A stretch of DNA of 64,000 nt, taken from Cellulomonas fengjieae (GTDB lineage: Bacteria > Actinomycetota > Actinomycetes > Actinomycetales > Cellulomonadaceae). Shown in pieces: positions 1 through 9,084 of the stretch. Below the pieces are notes generated by a model. The model did no database searches. It saw only the letters and a program-made list of their open reading frames with translations, and was not told where the DNA came from. Position numbers and translations under genes: made by a program. Position 1 is the stretch's first letter. The number at the start of each line of letters is the position of its first letter. Location of the stretch: positions 3,038,001-3,102,000 of the forward strand of contig NZ_CP074404.1 in the NCBI RefSeq assembly GCF_018388465.1, written 5' to 3'.

Positions 1-1
1 G

Positions 2-181
2 GGCGTCGTCGTCCCGGCCGAGCCGCTGTCCGACCGCGCCCTGACCTGGCGGCTGTTCCTGTGGGAGCCGTGGTTCCTGGTGTGGGGACTGCTCCTGGCG
101 GGCGCGACGCTGCGCAGTCAGCGGCTGAGCAGCCAGCGCACCTCGCGCCGGAACAGCTCGACGCGCGACGGGGAGTCGTAG
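2..181 (+). CDS. C-terminal fragment of a small membrane protein (DUF3995-like)
   Basis: The window opens inside a plus-strand frame that stays open from base 2 to a TAG at 179-181, giving about 59 residues. The visible part reads ALTWRLFLWEPWFLVWG followed by a hydrophobic stretch and a basic tail. The WR-LF-WEPWFLV pattern is like the last membrane segment of small DUF3995 integral membrane proteins, so that is a tentative family call. Its last 60 bases overlap the 3' end of the convergent ThuA-like gene. The N-terminus lies outside the window. No function can be given. Confidence 0.4.
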   Translation, partial: GVVVPAEPLSDRALTWRLFLWEPWFLVWGLLLAGATLRSQRLSSQRTSRRNSSTRDGES

Positions 182-780
182 GACCGGACGTCGTGGCCGA
201 GGGCGTCGTAGACCACCCGGCCCGGCCCGGGGGCCACCCAGACCACCGGGTGCGAGCCGCCGTCGTGGTCGGCGACGAGCAGCACGTGCGCGTCCGGGGA
301 GACGTCCAGCGCGAGGTACCGCTCGTCCTCGGCGGTCACCTCGCCGAGCCCATCGACGAGCGGGTGCCCGGGGTCGACGACGCGGAACGACGCCGACCCG
401 TGCGGGGGGTGCCACGACGTGCCCTCGACCCACCGGCCACCGAGCACGGAGCCCCACGACGGCGCGTCGAGGAACGTGTTGGCCGCCTGGTGCAGCGCCA
501 GCACCGGCACGCCCCGCGCCACCAGCGATGCCAGCCGGTCGTGGAACGGCGCCCAGTCCTGGTCGGTCCCGTCGAAGTCCGGGTCCGGGCGACCCCGACC
601 GGCGGCGACGACGACGAGGTCCGGTTCGGCGTCGTCCAGCGCGGACGGGAACGTACCGCGGACCGTGGCGTCCACGCCGTCCAGCGCGAGCAACGTCGCG
701 AGGCGGTGCGAGACCGCGGCGGCGTCGTGCCACGGGTCCTCGTACCGGCCGTGGCCGGCGAGCACGAGCGCGTGCGACAT
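118..780 (-). CDS. ThuA-like domain protein
   Basis: This 220-residue soluble protein has the class I glutamine-amidotransferase-like fold of the ThuA family: an N-terminal ALVLAGHGRYEDP segment, a central strand with VPVLALHQAANTF, then GRWVEGTSWHPPHG and PVVWVAPGPGRVVYDALGHD near the C-terminus. ThuA proteins are linked to disaccharide and sugar-acid metabolism, but their reaction is mostly unknown. The start codon shares bases with the stop of the upstream DUF2264 gene (TGATG), so the two are translationally coupled. It is the last gene of a three-gene minus-strand operon with a hydroxyacid dehydrogenase. The role in carbohydrate breakdown is inferred from context. Confidence 0.85.
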   Translation of the reverse strand: MSHALVLAGHGRYEDPWHDAAAVSHRLATLLALDGVDATVRGTFPSALDDAEPDLVVVAAGRGRPDPDFDGTDQDWAPFHDRLASLVARGVPVLALHQAANTFLDAPSWGSVLGGRWVEGTSWHPPHGSASFRVVDPGHPLVDGLGEVTAEDERYLALDVSPDAHVLLVADHDGGSHPVVWVAPGPGRVVYDALGHDVRSYDSPSRVELFRREVRWLLSR

Positions 781-2654
781 CAGTCCTCCTGCGGGATCGG
801 GAGTGCGGTGGTGGTGACGCGACCGTCGGCCCAGGTCACAGTGAGCTGCTCGGCAGCCGCGACGGCGACGGGCGGCGCCGACGGGTGCTGCGCGAGGCAG
901 ACGGCGCCGACCCACCAGCGGCCGACGACCGCGGGGACGCAGGCCCACGGCGTCGCGGTCCAGGGTGCGAGCGGGCCGGCGTCCTTGTCCACCCGGACCT
1001 GCGTGGTCGCGCCGTCGGCCACGAGCAACGAGGTCAGCCGGTCGCCACGCACCCCGTCGGGGAGCAGCTCGTGCTCCCCCGACAGCGGCCAGCCGGCGCT
1101 GCGCAGCGTGAGCCCCTCGTCGGCGTCGTCCACGCGCACGGCCCGCACCTCCCAGGCGCCGCGCACGACCGAGACGACCGTGAGCGTCCCGACGGGCTCC
1201 GCGGCACCCACCCGACCCGAGCCGTGCGCCTGCGCCGTCGGGTCCACCTGCAGGCGGTGCGCCACCGCGCGCGACGCCGCGACGCCGACGCCGTCGGACG
1301 CGGCGCACTCCAGGAGCGTCATCCCCGAGCGGTGCGTGGAGCGTCCGTCGGCGTCGAGCAGCACGACGGCCTGGTCGAACGGCTCGGCCCAGGCCTCGTC
1401 GTCGAGCAGCGGTGCCGTCGCGGTGGAGTACCCGAGTCGCGCGTACAGGGGCGAGTCGCCGCCCAGGGACCCCTCGAGCGCGTGGTCGGTGCCGTGGTTG
1501 ACCACGCGCACGACCCCGTCGTCGTGGGTGCCGGAGACGATCCACCCGGGGGCGGCCACGGCGACCAGGTCGTCGGCCACCTCGACGGGCAGCGGCTCCT
1601 CGTCGGTGGTCCACGCCGGGTGGTCGGCCGGGAGCGCGAGCCCGAGCATGCCCTTGGCCGCCCAGTACGGGGACCCGGGCCCGGAGTAGCTCTGCACCAG
1701 CGGTCGCCACGCGCCGTGCCAGCCGAGGGTGAGCAGGCCGTCGTCGTCGGGCACGCCGTGCTGCACGAAGTGGGTGACGATGCTCGACGCGGCCCGGCGC
1801 AGCTGCCCGACAGGCGTGCTGGGCACCCCGGCGATCGCGCCGGCCCAGAACGGCGCGGCGGCGGCGAACCGGTACGTGAGGCTGCGGCCCTGGAGCAGGG
1901 GGCTGCCGTCCGCGCCGACCAGGCGGACCGCGTCCTGCAGGTAACGGTCGAGCCGGGCGACGTCCCGCGCGCGACGGTCGTCGTCGGCGAGCGTGCCCTG
2001 CATCCGGGCCCACAGCACCGGGTAGAGGTGCAGTGCCCAACCGACGTAGTGGTCGTACGAGCGCCCCTCGCCGTCGGAGAGCCAGCCGTCCGCGCGCACG
2101 AAGCTCTCGTGCAGCGCGAGGTCGTGCTCGAGGTCCTCGGCCGACCAGGGACCGCCGACCGAGCGCAGGAACGTCTCGACCACCACCCGGAACCACAGCC
2201 AGTTGGTCCGCGGGTAGCCCCGGTCACCGACGACCGAGGACAGGTAGTCCACGATGCGCTCCTGCACGCCGCCGTCGAGCGCGTCCCAGATCCACGGCCG
2301 CGTCATGTCGAGGATCAGCGCGAGGGAGGCCGCCTCGACCTTGGCCTGGCCGTGCTCCTCCGGCCGCACCCAGCGCTCGGGGGACGACGGGTCGGTGCCG
2401 GCCGCGAGACCCGCGGCGTACTGCTCCGCGAGGTTGAGCGGGTCGGCGCCGCGCTCTCCGGCCAGCCGGAACCCGGCCAGCAGGAACGTCCGCGCGAAGC
2501 CCTCGAGCCCGTCGACGGCGGTGCCGTAGCCGCCGGGCGCGCCGGGCAGCGTGATGAGGGCCTGGTGCGGCGAGGCGTACGGCCGGACCGCGACCAGCAT
2601 CTCGTCGGCCAGCGCGGCCCACTGCTCCCGCGACCGGACCTCCCGCGCGCTCAT
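780..2654 (-). CDS. DUF2264 domain-containing protein
   Basis: A 624-residue protein with no signal peptide or membrane segment. The first two thirds match the DUF2264 helical-toroid domain: GFARTFLLAGFRL, WLWFRVVVETFLR, a GEGRSYDHYVGWALHLYPVLW block and FWAGAIAGV. The last third is beta-rich, as in polysaccharide lyase or glycosidase accessory domains. DUF2264 proteins are found in loci for uronic-acid-containing glycans and have (alpha/alpha) toroid folds related to unsaturated glucuronyl hydrolases and lyases; exact activity is unknown. It overlaps the upstream dehydrogenase by 4 bases (ATGA) and the downstream ThuA gene by one base, so this is one operon. A glycan-processing role is inferred. 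Confidence 0.85.
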   Translation of the reverse strand: MSAREVRSREQWAALADEMLVAVRPYASPHQALITLPGAPGGYGTAVDGLEGFARTFLLAGFRLAGERGADPLNLAEQYAAGLAAGTDPSSPERWVRPEEHGQAKVEAASLALILDMTRPWIWDALDGGVQERIVDYLSSVVGDRGYPRTNWLWFRVVVETFLRSVGGPWSAEDLEHDLALHESFVRADGWLSDGEGRSYDHYVGWALHLYPVLWARMQGTLADDDRRARDVARLDRYLQDAVRLVGADGSPLLQGRSLTYRFAAAAPFWAGAIAGVPSTPVGQLRRAASSIVTHFVQHGVPDDDGLLTLGWHGAWRPLVQSYSGPGSPYWAAKGMLGLALPADHPAWTTDEEPLPVEVADDLVAVAAPGWIVSGTHDDGVVRVVNHGTDHALEGSLGGDSPLYARLGYSTATAPLLDDEAWAEPFDQAVVLLDADGRSTHRSGMTLLECAASDGVGVAASRAVAHRLQVDPTAQAHGSGRVGAAEPVGTLTVVSVVRGAWEVRAVRVDDADEGLTLRSAGWPLSGEHELLPDGVRGDRLTSLLVADGATTQVRVDKDAGPLAPWTATPWACVPAVVGRWWVGAVCLAQHPSAPPVAVAAAEQLTVTWADGRVTTTALPIPQED

Positions 2655-3685
2655 GCGCCCACCACCAGGTGCTCGCGGGTGACCGGCGCCAGCACCGGCT
2701 GCCCCAGGGTCAGGCGCTCCAGCTCGTCCAGCGCGTGGTCGCTCATCCGCCGCGCCTCGGAGCCCAGCGACCCCGCGATGTGCGGCGTGATCATGACGTT
2801 CGGCAGGTCGTACAGCACGGACGTAGCCGGCAGCGGCTCGGGGTCGGTGACGTCGAGGATCGCCGACAGCCGGCCGGCGGCCGCCTCCCGCTCGAGCGCC
2901 GCGGTGTCGACGAGCGCGCCGCGCGCGGTGTTGACCAGCGTGGCGCCGTCCGGCATGAGCGCCAGCTCGGCCGCCCCGATCAGGTGGTGCGTCTCGGGCA
3001 GGGCCGGTGCGTGCAGGCTCACGATGTCGCTGCGGCGCAGGAGCTCAGCGAGGTCCACCAGCTCCGCGCCGGTGCCCGCCAGGTCCTCGGCGGTGATCGT
3101 GGGGTCGGCGACCAGGACGGCGTCGGTCTCCAGCACGTCGAGCAGCTCGACCGTGCGGCGCCCGATCCGGGACCAGCCGACGATGCCGACGGTCCGGCCC
3201 CGGTTGGTCAGGTCCTCGCGCTCGACGGCGAACGACCAGCCGCCGCGCCGGGTGCGCGCCTCGGCCGCCAGGAACGGCGCCCGCTTGCCGGCCAGGATGA
3301 TCGCCGCCAGCGTGTACTCGGCGACGGGCCGCGCGTTCTCGTCGGCGGCGGACGTGACGACGATCCCGCGGTCCCAGGCCGCGTCGGGCAGCAGGCCGCG
3401 GACCGACCCGGCCGCGTGCAGCACGGCCCGCAGGCGCGGCGCGGCGTCGAGCTGTTCCAGCGTGATCGGCGGCGCTCCCCACGACGTGACCAGCACGTCC
3501 GCCTCGGCGAGCCGGGCGCGCCCCTCGTCCCCGTCCAGCGCGTCGAGCCTGACCGGGTCGCCCACCACGGCGAGCCGCCGCAGCCGGTCGAGCTGCGGCT
3601 CGCGGAACTGCAGGGCGAAGGTCGCCTCGCTCATGAGGAGCAGGACGCGGGGCCGCCCGCCCGGCGTGGTGGGGAGCTGCGTCAC
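2651..3685 (-). CDS. D-isomer-specific 2-hydroxyacid dehydrogenase
   Basis: This 344-residue enzyme belongs to the NAD-dependent D-2-hydroxyacid dehydrogenase family. The Rossmann nucleotide-binding loop GIVGWSRIGRR lies near residue 165, the catalytic Arg is in LVNTARGALVD, the Glu in DVTDPEPLP and the His in ITPHIAGSLG. It probably reduces or oxidises a 2-keto or 2-hydroxy acid in the cytoplasm; the substrate cannot be read from sequence. It is first in the operon with DUF2264 and ThuA genes and faces the heparinase-regulator operon across a 133-base promoter region. A sugar-acid substrate from uronate breakdown is the natural inference. Confidence 0.88.
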   Translation of the reverse strand: MTQLPTTPGGRPRVLLLMSEATFALQFREPQLDRLRRLAVVGDPVRLDALDGDEGRARLAEADVLVTSWGAPPITLEQLDAAPRLRAVLHAAGSVRGLLPDAAWDRGIVVTSAADENARPVAEYTLAAIILAGKRAPFLAAEARTRRGGWSFAVEREDLTNRGRTVGIVGWSRIGRRTVELLDVLETDAVLVADPTITAEDLAGTGAELVDLAELLRRSDIVSLHAPALPETHHLIGAAELALMPDGATLVNTARGALVDTAALEREAAAGRLSAILDVTDPEPLPATSVLYDLPNVMITPHIAGSLGSEARRMSDHALDELERLTLGQPVLAPVTREHLVVGA

Positions 3686-3736
3686 ATCGCGTCCTTCGTC
3701 GGTGAAGAGATCAGAACCTGGGTTCGCGGGCAGTGT

Positions 3737-3758
3737 AGATGATCATGAACGAACATCT
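3737..3758. promoter_or_regulatory. Candidate operator: inverted repeat between divergent operons
   Basis: AGATG and CATCT arms flank a 12-base centre containing GATCATGAACGAA. The site lies in the only AT-richer stretch of the 133-base divergent region, close to the dehydrogenase start. It is a plausible site for the DeoR/LacI hybrid regulator encoded at 5618-6676. The arms are short, so this is only a candidate. Confidence 0.35.
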
Positions 3759-3781
3759 GCGGGCCAAGAAGCGCCGCTATA

Positions 3782-3797
3782 CGATCACATTCGATCA
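3782..3797. promoter_or_regulatory. Candidate operator: direct repeat CGATCA spaced 10 bp
   Basis: CGATCA occurs at 3782-3787 and again at 3792-3797, one helical turn apart, 22 bases before the ATG of the heparinase-like gene. The GATCA core is shared with the inverted repeat at 3737-3758, which suggests a single regulator binding both. A repressor at this position would block the plus-strand operon. Confidence 0.33.
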
Positions 3798-3818
3798 TCA
3801 CTCCTGAGACGAGGCAGC

Positions 3819-5621
3819 ATGCCGACGACCGTCCTGCCCGGCACCACCCGGGGCGGACTACCGCTGCGGGTCGACCGCGTGGCCTGGGCGGCCGTCGACG
3901 ACCGCGGTCTCGTCGCGCGAGCGCAGGCCGAGCGCGGCACCCCGTGGCCCCAGCCGCTGGCCAGCCAGTACGCGCGCTTCCGCCGCGACGGCGACCGCGT
4001 CGAGTACGAGGACCGCGTGTTCGGCCGGGAGGACCGGCTGACGCGCGCGGTCGTCACCGCCCTGGTCACCGACGAGCCGGCCTGGCTGGACGAGGTCGCG
4101 GACGGCGTCACCCTGCTGTGCGAGCAGAGCTCGTGGTGCTGGCCCGCGCACGACGACGCGGCCCGGGCCCTGGGGGCGGTGGTCCCCGTGGTGACCGAGC
4201 CGGTGCTCGACCTGGGCGCCGGGGAGGTGGCGGCACGGCTCGCGTGGATCGACCACGCACTGGGTGACCGGCTCGACGTCCGTGTCCCCGGCGTCCGGCG
4301 CCGGCTCCGGCACGAGGTGCGGGCCCGGGTCCTGGACCCCTTCGTCGCGCGCGACGACTGGGGCTGGCTCGCCCCTCCCCTGAGCAACTGGACCGCCTGG
4401 ATCCACGCGAACGTGCTGACCGCGGCGCTGGCACTCCTCGACGGGAGCGAGCGGGACGCCGTGGTCGCGCGCGCCGCCGACGGCCTCGCGGCGTACCTCG
4501 AGTCACTGCCCGCCGACGGCGCCATCGACGAGGGGTACTCCTACTGGTGGCAGGGCGCCTGCCGCGCGCTCGAGGCACTGGACCTCCTGGAGCACGCGAC
4601 GGGGATCGATGCCGCCGCGCTGCCGGTCGTGCGCGCGACCGTCGGCTACCCGCACGCGATGCACCTGGGCGGCCGCTGGTACCTGGCCGTCGGGGACGGG
4701 ACCGCCACGCCGCCCACCGACCTGCCGTGGCACGTGCTGCACGCGTGGGCGCTGCGCACCGGCTCGACGGCCGCCGCCGAGCACGCGGCCGCGGAGCACG
4801 TGCGGGCCGACCTGCCCGTGCGCGGCGGCATCGGGCGCACCCTGCAGGCGCTGGCCTACGACGCGTGGCCCGCGCAGACGCCGAGCGCCCCGCTGCCGGC
4901 CCGCACCTGGTTCCCGAGCACGCAGGTCGCGCTGCTGCGGCAGACCGCGGGGTCGACGCGCGGCCTGGCGGTGGCGCTCAAGGGCGGGCACAACGCCGAG
5001 TCCCACAACCACAACGACCTGGGCTCGGTCGTCGTCGCGGTCGACGGGGTGCCGGTGGTGGTCGACCCCGGCCGCCCCACGTACACCGCGCAGACGTTCG
5101 GCCCGGACCGGTACGCGCTGTGGACCATGCAGAGCTCGTGGCACTCGGTCCCGGAGGTCCGCGGCACGCCCCAGCGCGACGGCGCGCAGCACCGGGCGAC
5201 CGACGCGCACGTGTCCGAGGACGGCACCCGCGCGCGGCTCGACCTCACGGCGGCGTACCCGACCGAGGAGCTGTCCCGCTGGACCCGCACCGTCACGCTG
5301 GACCGCGTCGCCTCGACGGTGCGCGTCGAGGACGACTGGGACGTCACGCCGGAGGGCTCGGGCACCGTCGTGCACTGGGTGCTCGCCGGCGAGGTGGACG
5401 CCTCGGAGCCGGGTCGCGTCGTGGTCCACCCGCTGGACGGTGCCCGGCGCACCCGCCTGACCTGGGACCCTGCCGGCGTGACCTCGTCGCTGACCGTCCG
5501 GACGCTGGACGACCCGATGCTGTCCGACGTGTGGGGCGACCACCTGACCCGGCTGGAGCTGCGGGTCGACGACGCCGCCGGGCACGGCTCGCTCACGGTC
5601 ACCGTGGAGGCGGACCGATGA
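3819..5621 (+). CDS. Heparinase II/III family protein
   Basis: A 600-residue protein with a helical N-terminal half (NWTAWIHANVLTAALALL, EGYSYWWQGACRALEAL) and a C-terminal beta-sandwich heparinase II/III-like domain starting near residue 385 with HNAESHNHNDLGS. This His-Asn rich segment and the following VVVDPGRPTYTAQTFG and SSWHSVP are typical of the family, which cleaves uronic-acid-containing glycans by beta-elimination. No export signal is seen, so it may act on imported oligosaccharides. The start ATG follows GACGAGGCAGC; the reading frame stays open far upstream but that part has no coding character. It overlaps the regulator gene by 4 bases. Confidence 0.85.
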   Translation: MPTTVLPGTTRGGLPLRVDRVAWAAVDDRGLVARAQAERGTPWPQPLASQYARFRRDGDRVEYEDRVFGREDRLTRAVVTALVTDEPAWLDEVADGVTLLCEQSSWCWPAHDDAARALGAVVPVVTEPVLDLGAGEVAARLAWIDHALGDRLDVRVPGVRRRLRHEVRARVLDPFVARDDWGWLAPPLSNWTAWIHANVLTAALALLDGSERDAVVARAADGLAAYLESLPADGAIDEGYSYWWQGACRALEALDLLEHATGIDAAALPVVRATVGYPHAMHLGGRWYLAVGDGTATPPTDLPWHVLHAWALRTGSTAAAEHAAAEHVRADLPVRGGIGRTLQALAYDAWPAQTPSAPLPARTWFPSTQVALLRQTAGSTRGLAVALKGGHNAESHNHNDLGSVVVAVDGVPVVVDPGRPTYTAQTFGPDRYALWTMQSSWHSVPEVRGTPQRDGAQHRATDAHVSEDGTRARLDLTAAYPTEELSRWTRTVTLDRVASTVRVEDDWDVTPEGSGTVVHWVLAGEVDASEPGRVVVHPLDGARRTRLTWDPAGVTSSLTVRTLDDPMLSDVWGDHLTRLELRVDDAAGHGSLTVTVEADR

Positions 5622-6676
5622 CGACGCTGCCCGTCACCCGCCGCGACCAGCTCCTCGACATCCTCCGGCGCGAGGGCACGGTCCGGGTGAGCGACGCCGC
5701 GACCGCGCTGGGCGTCACGCCGGTGACGGTCCGCCGCGACATCACGCAGCTCGCCAACGACGGCCTGGTGCGGCGCGTGCACGGCGGCGCGACGCTGCTG
5801 GCCACCGCCGACGAGGAGCACTTCCCGACCGTCGCGACGCTCGGCATGGTGGTGCCGTCCCTCGACTACTACTGGCCCGGCGTGCTGCACGGCGCCCGCG
5901 AGGCGGCCACCCGGCTGGGCGTCCGCGTGGTCCTGCGCGGCTCGTCGTACGCGGCGCAGGACGACGTGCGGCAGGTCACCGGCCTGGTGGAGACCGTCGG
6001 CGTGGACGGCCTCCTGATCGCGCCGGCCCTGTCGGGGCCCGGCAGCGCCGAGCTGCTCGCCCTCCTGGCCGGGCTGGACATCCCGGTGGTGCTGATGGAG
6101 CGCACCGCCACCGCGCCGCCGCACCAGGCACCCCTGGAGTCCGTCGTCTCCGACCACGCGCTGGGCGCCGGCATCGCCGTGCACCACCTGGCGGGTCTCG
6201 GCCACCGCCGGCTCGGCCTCGCGTGCTCGGCGCTCAGCCCGACCGGGCCCAAGGTCCGCGCGGGGTGGCTCGCCGCGTGCGAGGAGCTCGGGCTGGAGAC
6301 GGCGCTCGACCTGCAGGTGGCCAGCTACCGCGACCCGCAGTGGCGCACCGAGGTGGACCGGGTGCTGGACGCGTGCCTCGCGTCCGGGACGACCGCGCTG
6401 CTCGTGCACTCCGACCCGGAGGCGATCTCGCTGGTGGAGCGGTGCGAGGAGCGGGGCCTCCGCGTTCCCGGGCAGCTGTCCGTCGTCGCCTACGACGACG
6501 AGGTGGCCGGCCTTGCCCACCCTCCGCTGACCGCCGTCCGACCGCCCCGCCACGCGGTCGGCCGCGGCGCCGTGGAGCTCCTGGCGTCCCGGCTCGAGGA
6601 GCCCGACCGGCCCGTGCACCGCGTGACGGTCACGCCCGAGCTGATGGTCCGGGAGTCGACCGCCCCGCCGACCTGA
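5618..6676 (+). CDS. Transcriptional regulator: DeoR-type HTH fused to LacI-type sugar-binding domain
   Basis: This 352-residue regulator starts with a DeoR-type winged helix (RRDQLLDILRREG, VRVSDAATALGV, TVRRDITQL, RRVHGGATL), residues about 8-62. From about residue 75 it continues as a periplasmic-binding-protein-like domain of LacI type (MVVPSLDYYWPGVLHGA, VDGLLIAPA, DIPVVLMER, LSVVAYDDEVAG). Such hybrids sense small sugars instead of the sugar phosphates used by classical DeoR proteins. The ATG overlaps the heparinase stop codon. It most likely controls both divergent operons of this locus through the repeats at 3737-3797; that is inference. Confidence 0.9.
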   Translation: MTTLPVTRRDQLLDILRREGTVRVSDAATALGVTPVTVRRDITQLANDGLVRRVHGGATLLATADEEHFPTVATLGMVVPSLDYYWPGVLHGAREAATRLGVRVVLRGSSYAAQDDVRQVTGLVETVGVDGLLIAPALSGPGSAELLALLAGLDIPVVLMERTATAPPHQAPLESVVSDHALGAGIAVHHLAGLGHRRLGLACSALSPTGPKVRAGWLAACEELGLETALDLQVASYRDPQWRTEVDRVLDACLASGTTALLVHSDPEAISLVERCEERGLRVPGQLSVVAYDDEVAGLAHPPLTAVRPPRHAVGRGAVELLASRLEEPDRPVHRVTVTPELMVRESTAPPT

Positions 6677-6700
6677 GTCGACGGAGCGGCCGACACCGGA

Positions 6701-8995
6701 TCAGCCCGCGAGCGCCCGCTCGGCCTCGCGGGTCAGGTCGTTGCGGTCCGCCCGCGCCGCGCGCAGCCGGGACATGACGACCGCGCCGGCCGCCACGAAC
6801 GCGGCCGCGAGGGCGATCGCCAGGCGGGCCGTGTGGTCGGCGTCGGCACCCACCGAGATGGCGACGACGGCGGGAGCGATCAGCAGCGCCACGAGGTTCA
6901 TGACCTTGATCAGCGGGTTGATCGCGGGACCGGCCGTGTCCTTGAACGGGTCGCCTACGGTGTCGCCGATGACCGCCGCCGCGTGGGCGTCGGACCCCTT
7001 ACCACCGAAGTTGCCGTCCTCAACGATCTTCTTCGCGTTGTCCCAGGCGCCGCCGGAGTTGGCCAGGAAGACCGCCATCAGCACACCCGTGGCGATGGCG
7101 CCGCCGAGGAACCCGGCCAGCGGCCCGACGCCCAGGCCGAACCCGACCGCGATCGGCGCGAACGCGGCAAGCAGGCCGGGCGTGGCCAGCTCACGCAGCG
7201 AGTCGCGGGTGCAGATGTCGACGACCTTGCCGTACTCCGGACGCTCCTCGCCGGTCATGATCCCGGGGTGGTCCCGGAACTGGCGACGGACCTCGAACAC
7301 GATGGCGCCCGCGGCCCGGGTCACGGCGTCGATCGCGAGCCCGGAGAACAGGAACACGGTCGCGCCGCCGAGGATCACCCCGACCAGCGTGATCGGGCTG
7401 ATGATGTCGTAGCTCAGCATCGCCGTGGTCAGCTCGTCGCCCGCCTGGCCCGCCGTCCGCAGGGCGGACCGCACCGCCTCGGCGTACGAGCCGAACAGCG
7501 CTGTCGCCGCCAGGACGGCCGTCGCGATCGCGATGCCCTTGGTCACGGCCTTCGTCGTGTTGCCCACGGCGTCCAGGTCCGTGAGGATCTGCGCGCCCTC
7601 GGGCGTGACGTCGCCGGACATCTCCGCGATGCCCTGCGCGTTGTCGCTCACCGGGCCGAACGTGTCCATGGCGACGATGACGCCGACCGTGGTCAGCAGG
7701 CCGCAGCCGGCCAGCGCGATGAGGAACAGCGACAACGCCACCGAGCCGCCGGACAGCAGGAAGACCCCGCAGATCGCCGCCGCGATGATGCCGGCCGTGT
7801 AGACGGCGGACTCGAAGCCGACGCCGATCCCCGACAGCACCACGGTGGCCGCGCCGGTGAGCGTGGTCCGCGCGACGTGCAGGGTCGGCTTGCTCGTGGT
7901 GCCCGTGAAGTACCCGGTGACCCACAGGATGATCCCGGCCAGGACGACGCCGATGGCCACCGCGACCGACGCGATCAGCCGCGGGTCGCCGCCGTGCGTC
8001 TCCAGGCCCGCGGTGCCGCCCGTGAGGTCCGCGAACGACGACGGCAGGTAGATGAACGCGGCCACCGCGGACAGCGCGACGCCCACGAGCGCCGAGATGT
8101 AGAACCCTCGGTTGATCGCGGTCAGGCCGCTCTCCGAGCCCCGCACCCGCGTGATGAAGACGCCGAGCACCGCGACGAGCGCACCCATGGCGGTGACGAC
8201 CAGCGGGAAGACCAGGCCTTCCTCACCGAACGCCGCCTTGCCCAGGATGAGCGCCGCGACGAGCGTGACGGCGTACGACTCGAACAGGTCGGCCGCCATG
8301 CCGGCGCAGTCGCCGACGTTGTCGCCGACGTTGTCCGCGATCGTCGCCGCGTTGCGCGGGTCGTCCTCCGGGATGCCCTGCTCGACCTTGCCCACCAGGT
8401 CGGCGCCCACGTCGGCCGCCTTGGTGAAGATGCCGCCGCCGACCCGCATGAACATCGCGAGCAGCGCGGCGCCGAAGCCGAAGCCCTCGAGCACCGCGGG
8501 CGCCTCGGCCCGGTAGATCAGGACCACCGACGCGGCGCCGAGCAGGCCGAGGCCCACCACGCTCATGCCGACGAACCCACCGGTCCGGAACGCAATGCGC
8601 GAACCCTCTGCACGCCCGCCCGGCTCCGACGCCGCAGCGGCCACCCGGACGTTCGCCCGCGTGGCCAGCCACATGCCCAGGTACCCGATCGCCGCCGAGA
8701 ACCCGGCGCCGATCAGGAAGAAGACCGACCGGCCCACCTTGACGCCGCCGTCCCCGGGCAGCAGGAACAGCAGGGCACAGACGACGACCGCGAAGAGGGC
8801 CAGGGTGCGCAACTGCCGGCTCAGGTACGCCGACGCCCCCTCCTGGACCGCGCGCGCGATCTCGCGCATCGACTCGGTTCCCTCACCGGCCGCGAGCACC
8901 TGACGGCGCAGGACAACGGCAACGAGCAAGGACGCGACCGCAACGGCCGCGATGACACTGACGATCGTGATGCTCGTGGACCCGAGCTCGACCAT
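6701..8995 (-). CDS. hppA: K+-insensitive membrane-bound proton-pumping pyrophosphatase
   Basis: A 764-residue integral membrane protein with about 16 hydrophobic segments. Family signatures are visible: GGIFTKAADVGADLVGKVE (pyrophosphate and Mg binding), DNVGDNVGDCAGMAADLFE, and near the C-terminus DTVGDPFKDTAGPAINP. The GNTTKA motif near residue 480 has Lys where potassium-dependent enzymes have Ala, so this is the potassium-independent type. It hydrolyses cytoplasmic pyrophosphate and pumps protons out. The start is the ATG at 8995, preceded by GAGGAGGATGC. It is a single gene, convergent with the regulator gene upstream in the map. Confidence 0.95.
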   Translation of the reverse strand: MVELGSTSITIVSVIAAVAVASLLVAVVLRRQVLAAGEGTESMREIARAVQEGASAYLSRQLRTLALFAVVVCALLFLLPGDGGVKVGRSVFFLIGAGFSAAIGYLGMWLATRANVRVAAAASEPGGRAEGSRIAFRTGGFVGMSVVGLGLLGAASVVLIYRAEAPAVLEGFGFGAALLAMFMRVGGGIFTKAADVGADLVGKVEQGIPEDDPRNAATIADNVGDNVGDCAGMAADLFESYAVTLVAALILGKAAFGEEGLVFPLVVTAMGALVAVLGVFITRVRGSESGLTAINRGFYISALVGVALSAVAAFIYLPSSFADLTGGTAGLETHGGDPRLIASVAVAIGVVLAGIILWVTGYFTGTTSKPTLHVARTTLTGAATVVLSGIGVGFESAVYTAGIIAAAICGVFLLSGGSVALSLFLIALAGCGLLTTVGVIVAMDTFGPVSDNAQGIAEMSGDVTPEGAQILTDLDAVGNTTKAVTKGIAIATAVLAATALFGSYAEAVRSALRTAGQAGDELTTAMLSYDIISPITLVGVILGGATVFLFSGLAIDAVTRAAGAIVFEVRRQFRDHPGIMTGEERPEYGKVVDICTRDSLRELATPGLLAAFAPIAVGFGLGVGPLAGFLGGAIATGVLMAVFLANSGGAWDNAKKIVEDGNFGGKGSDAHAAAVIGDTVGDPFKDTAGPAINPLIKVMNLVALLIAPAVVAISVGADADHTARLAIALAAAFVAAGAVVMSRLRAARADRNDLTREAERALAG

Positions 8996-9084
8996 GCATC
9001 CTCCTCGGACATCGGCGCGGCCCCCCTGACCGCACCTGTCCTGCAGCCCCGTTGCCGCACGACCCGGCGAGTCTAGCCAGCAGA

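Noticed and set aside
528..3818. Very long plus-strand reading frame upstream of the heparinase-like gene
   Set aside because: It is Arg/Gly/Pro-rich and lies opposite the three well-supported minus-strand genes; long open antisense frames are usual in such GC-rich DNA.
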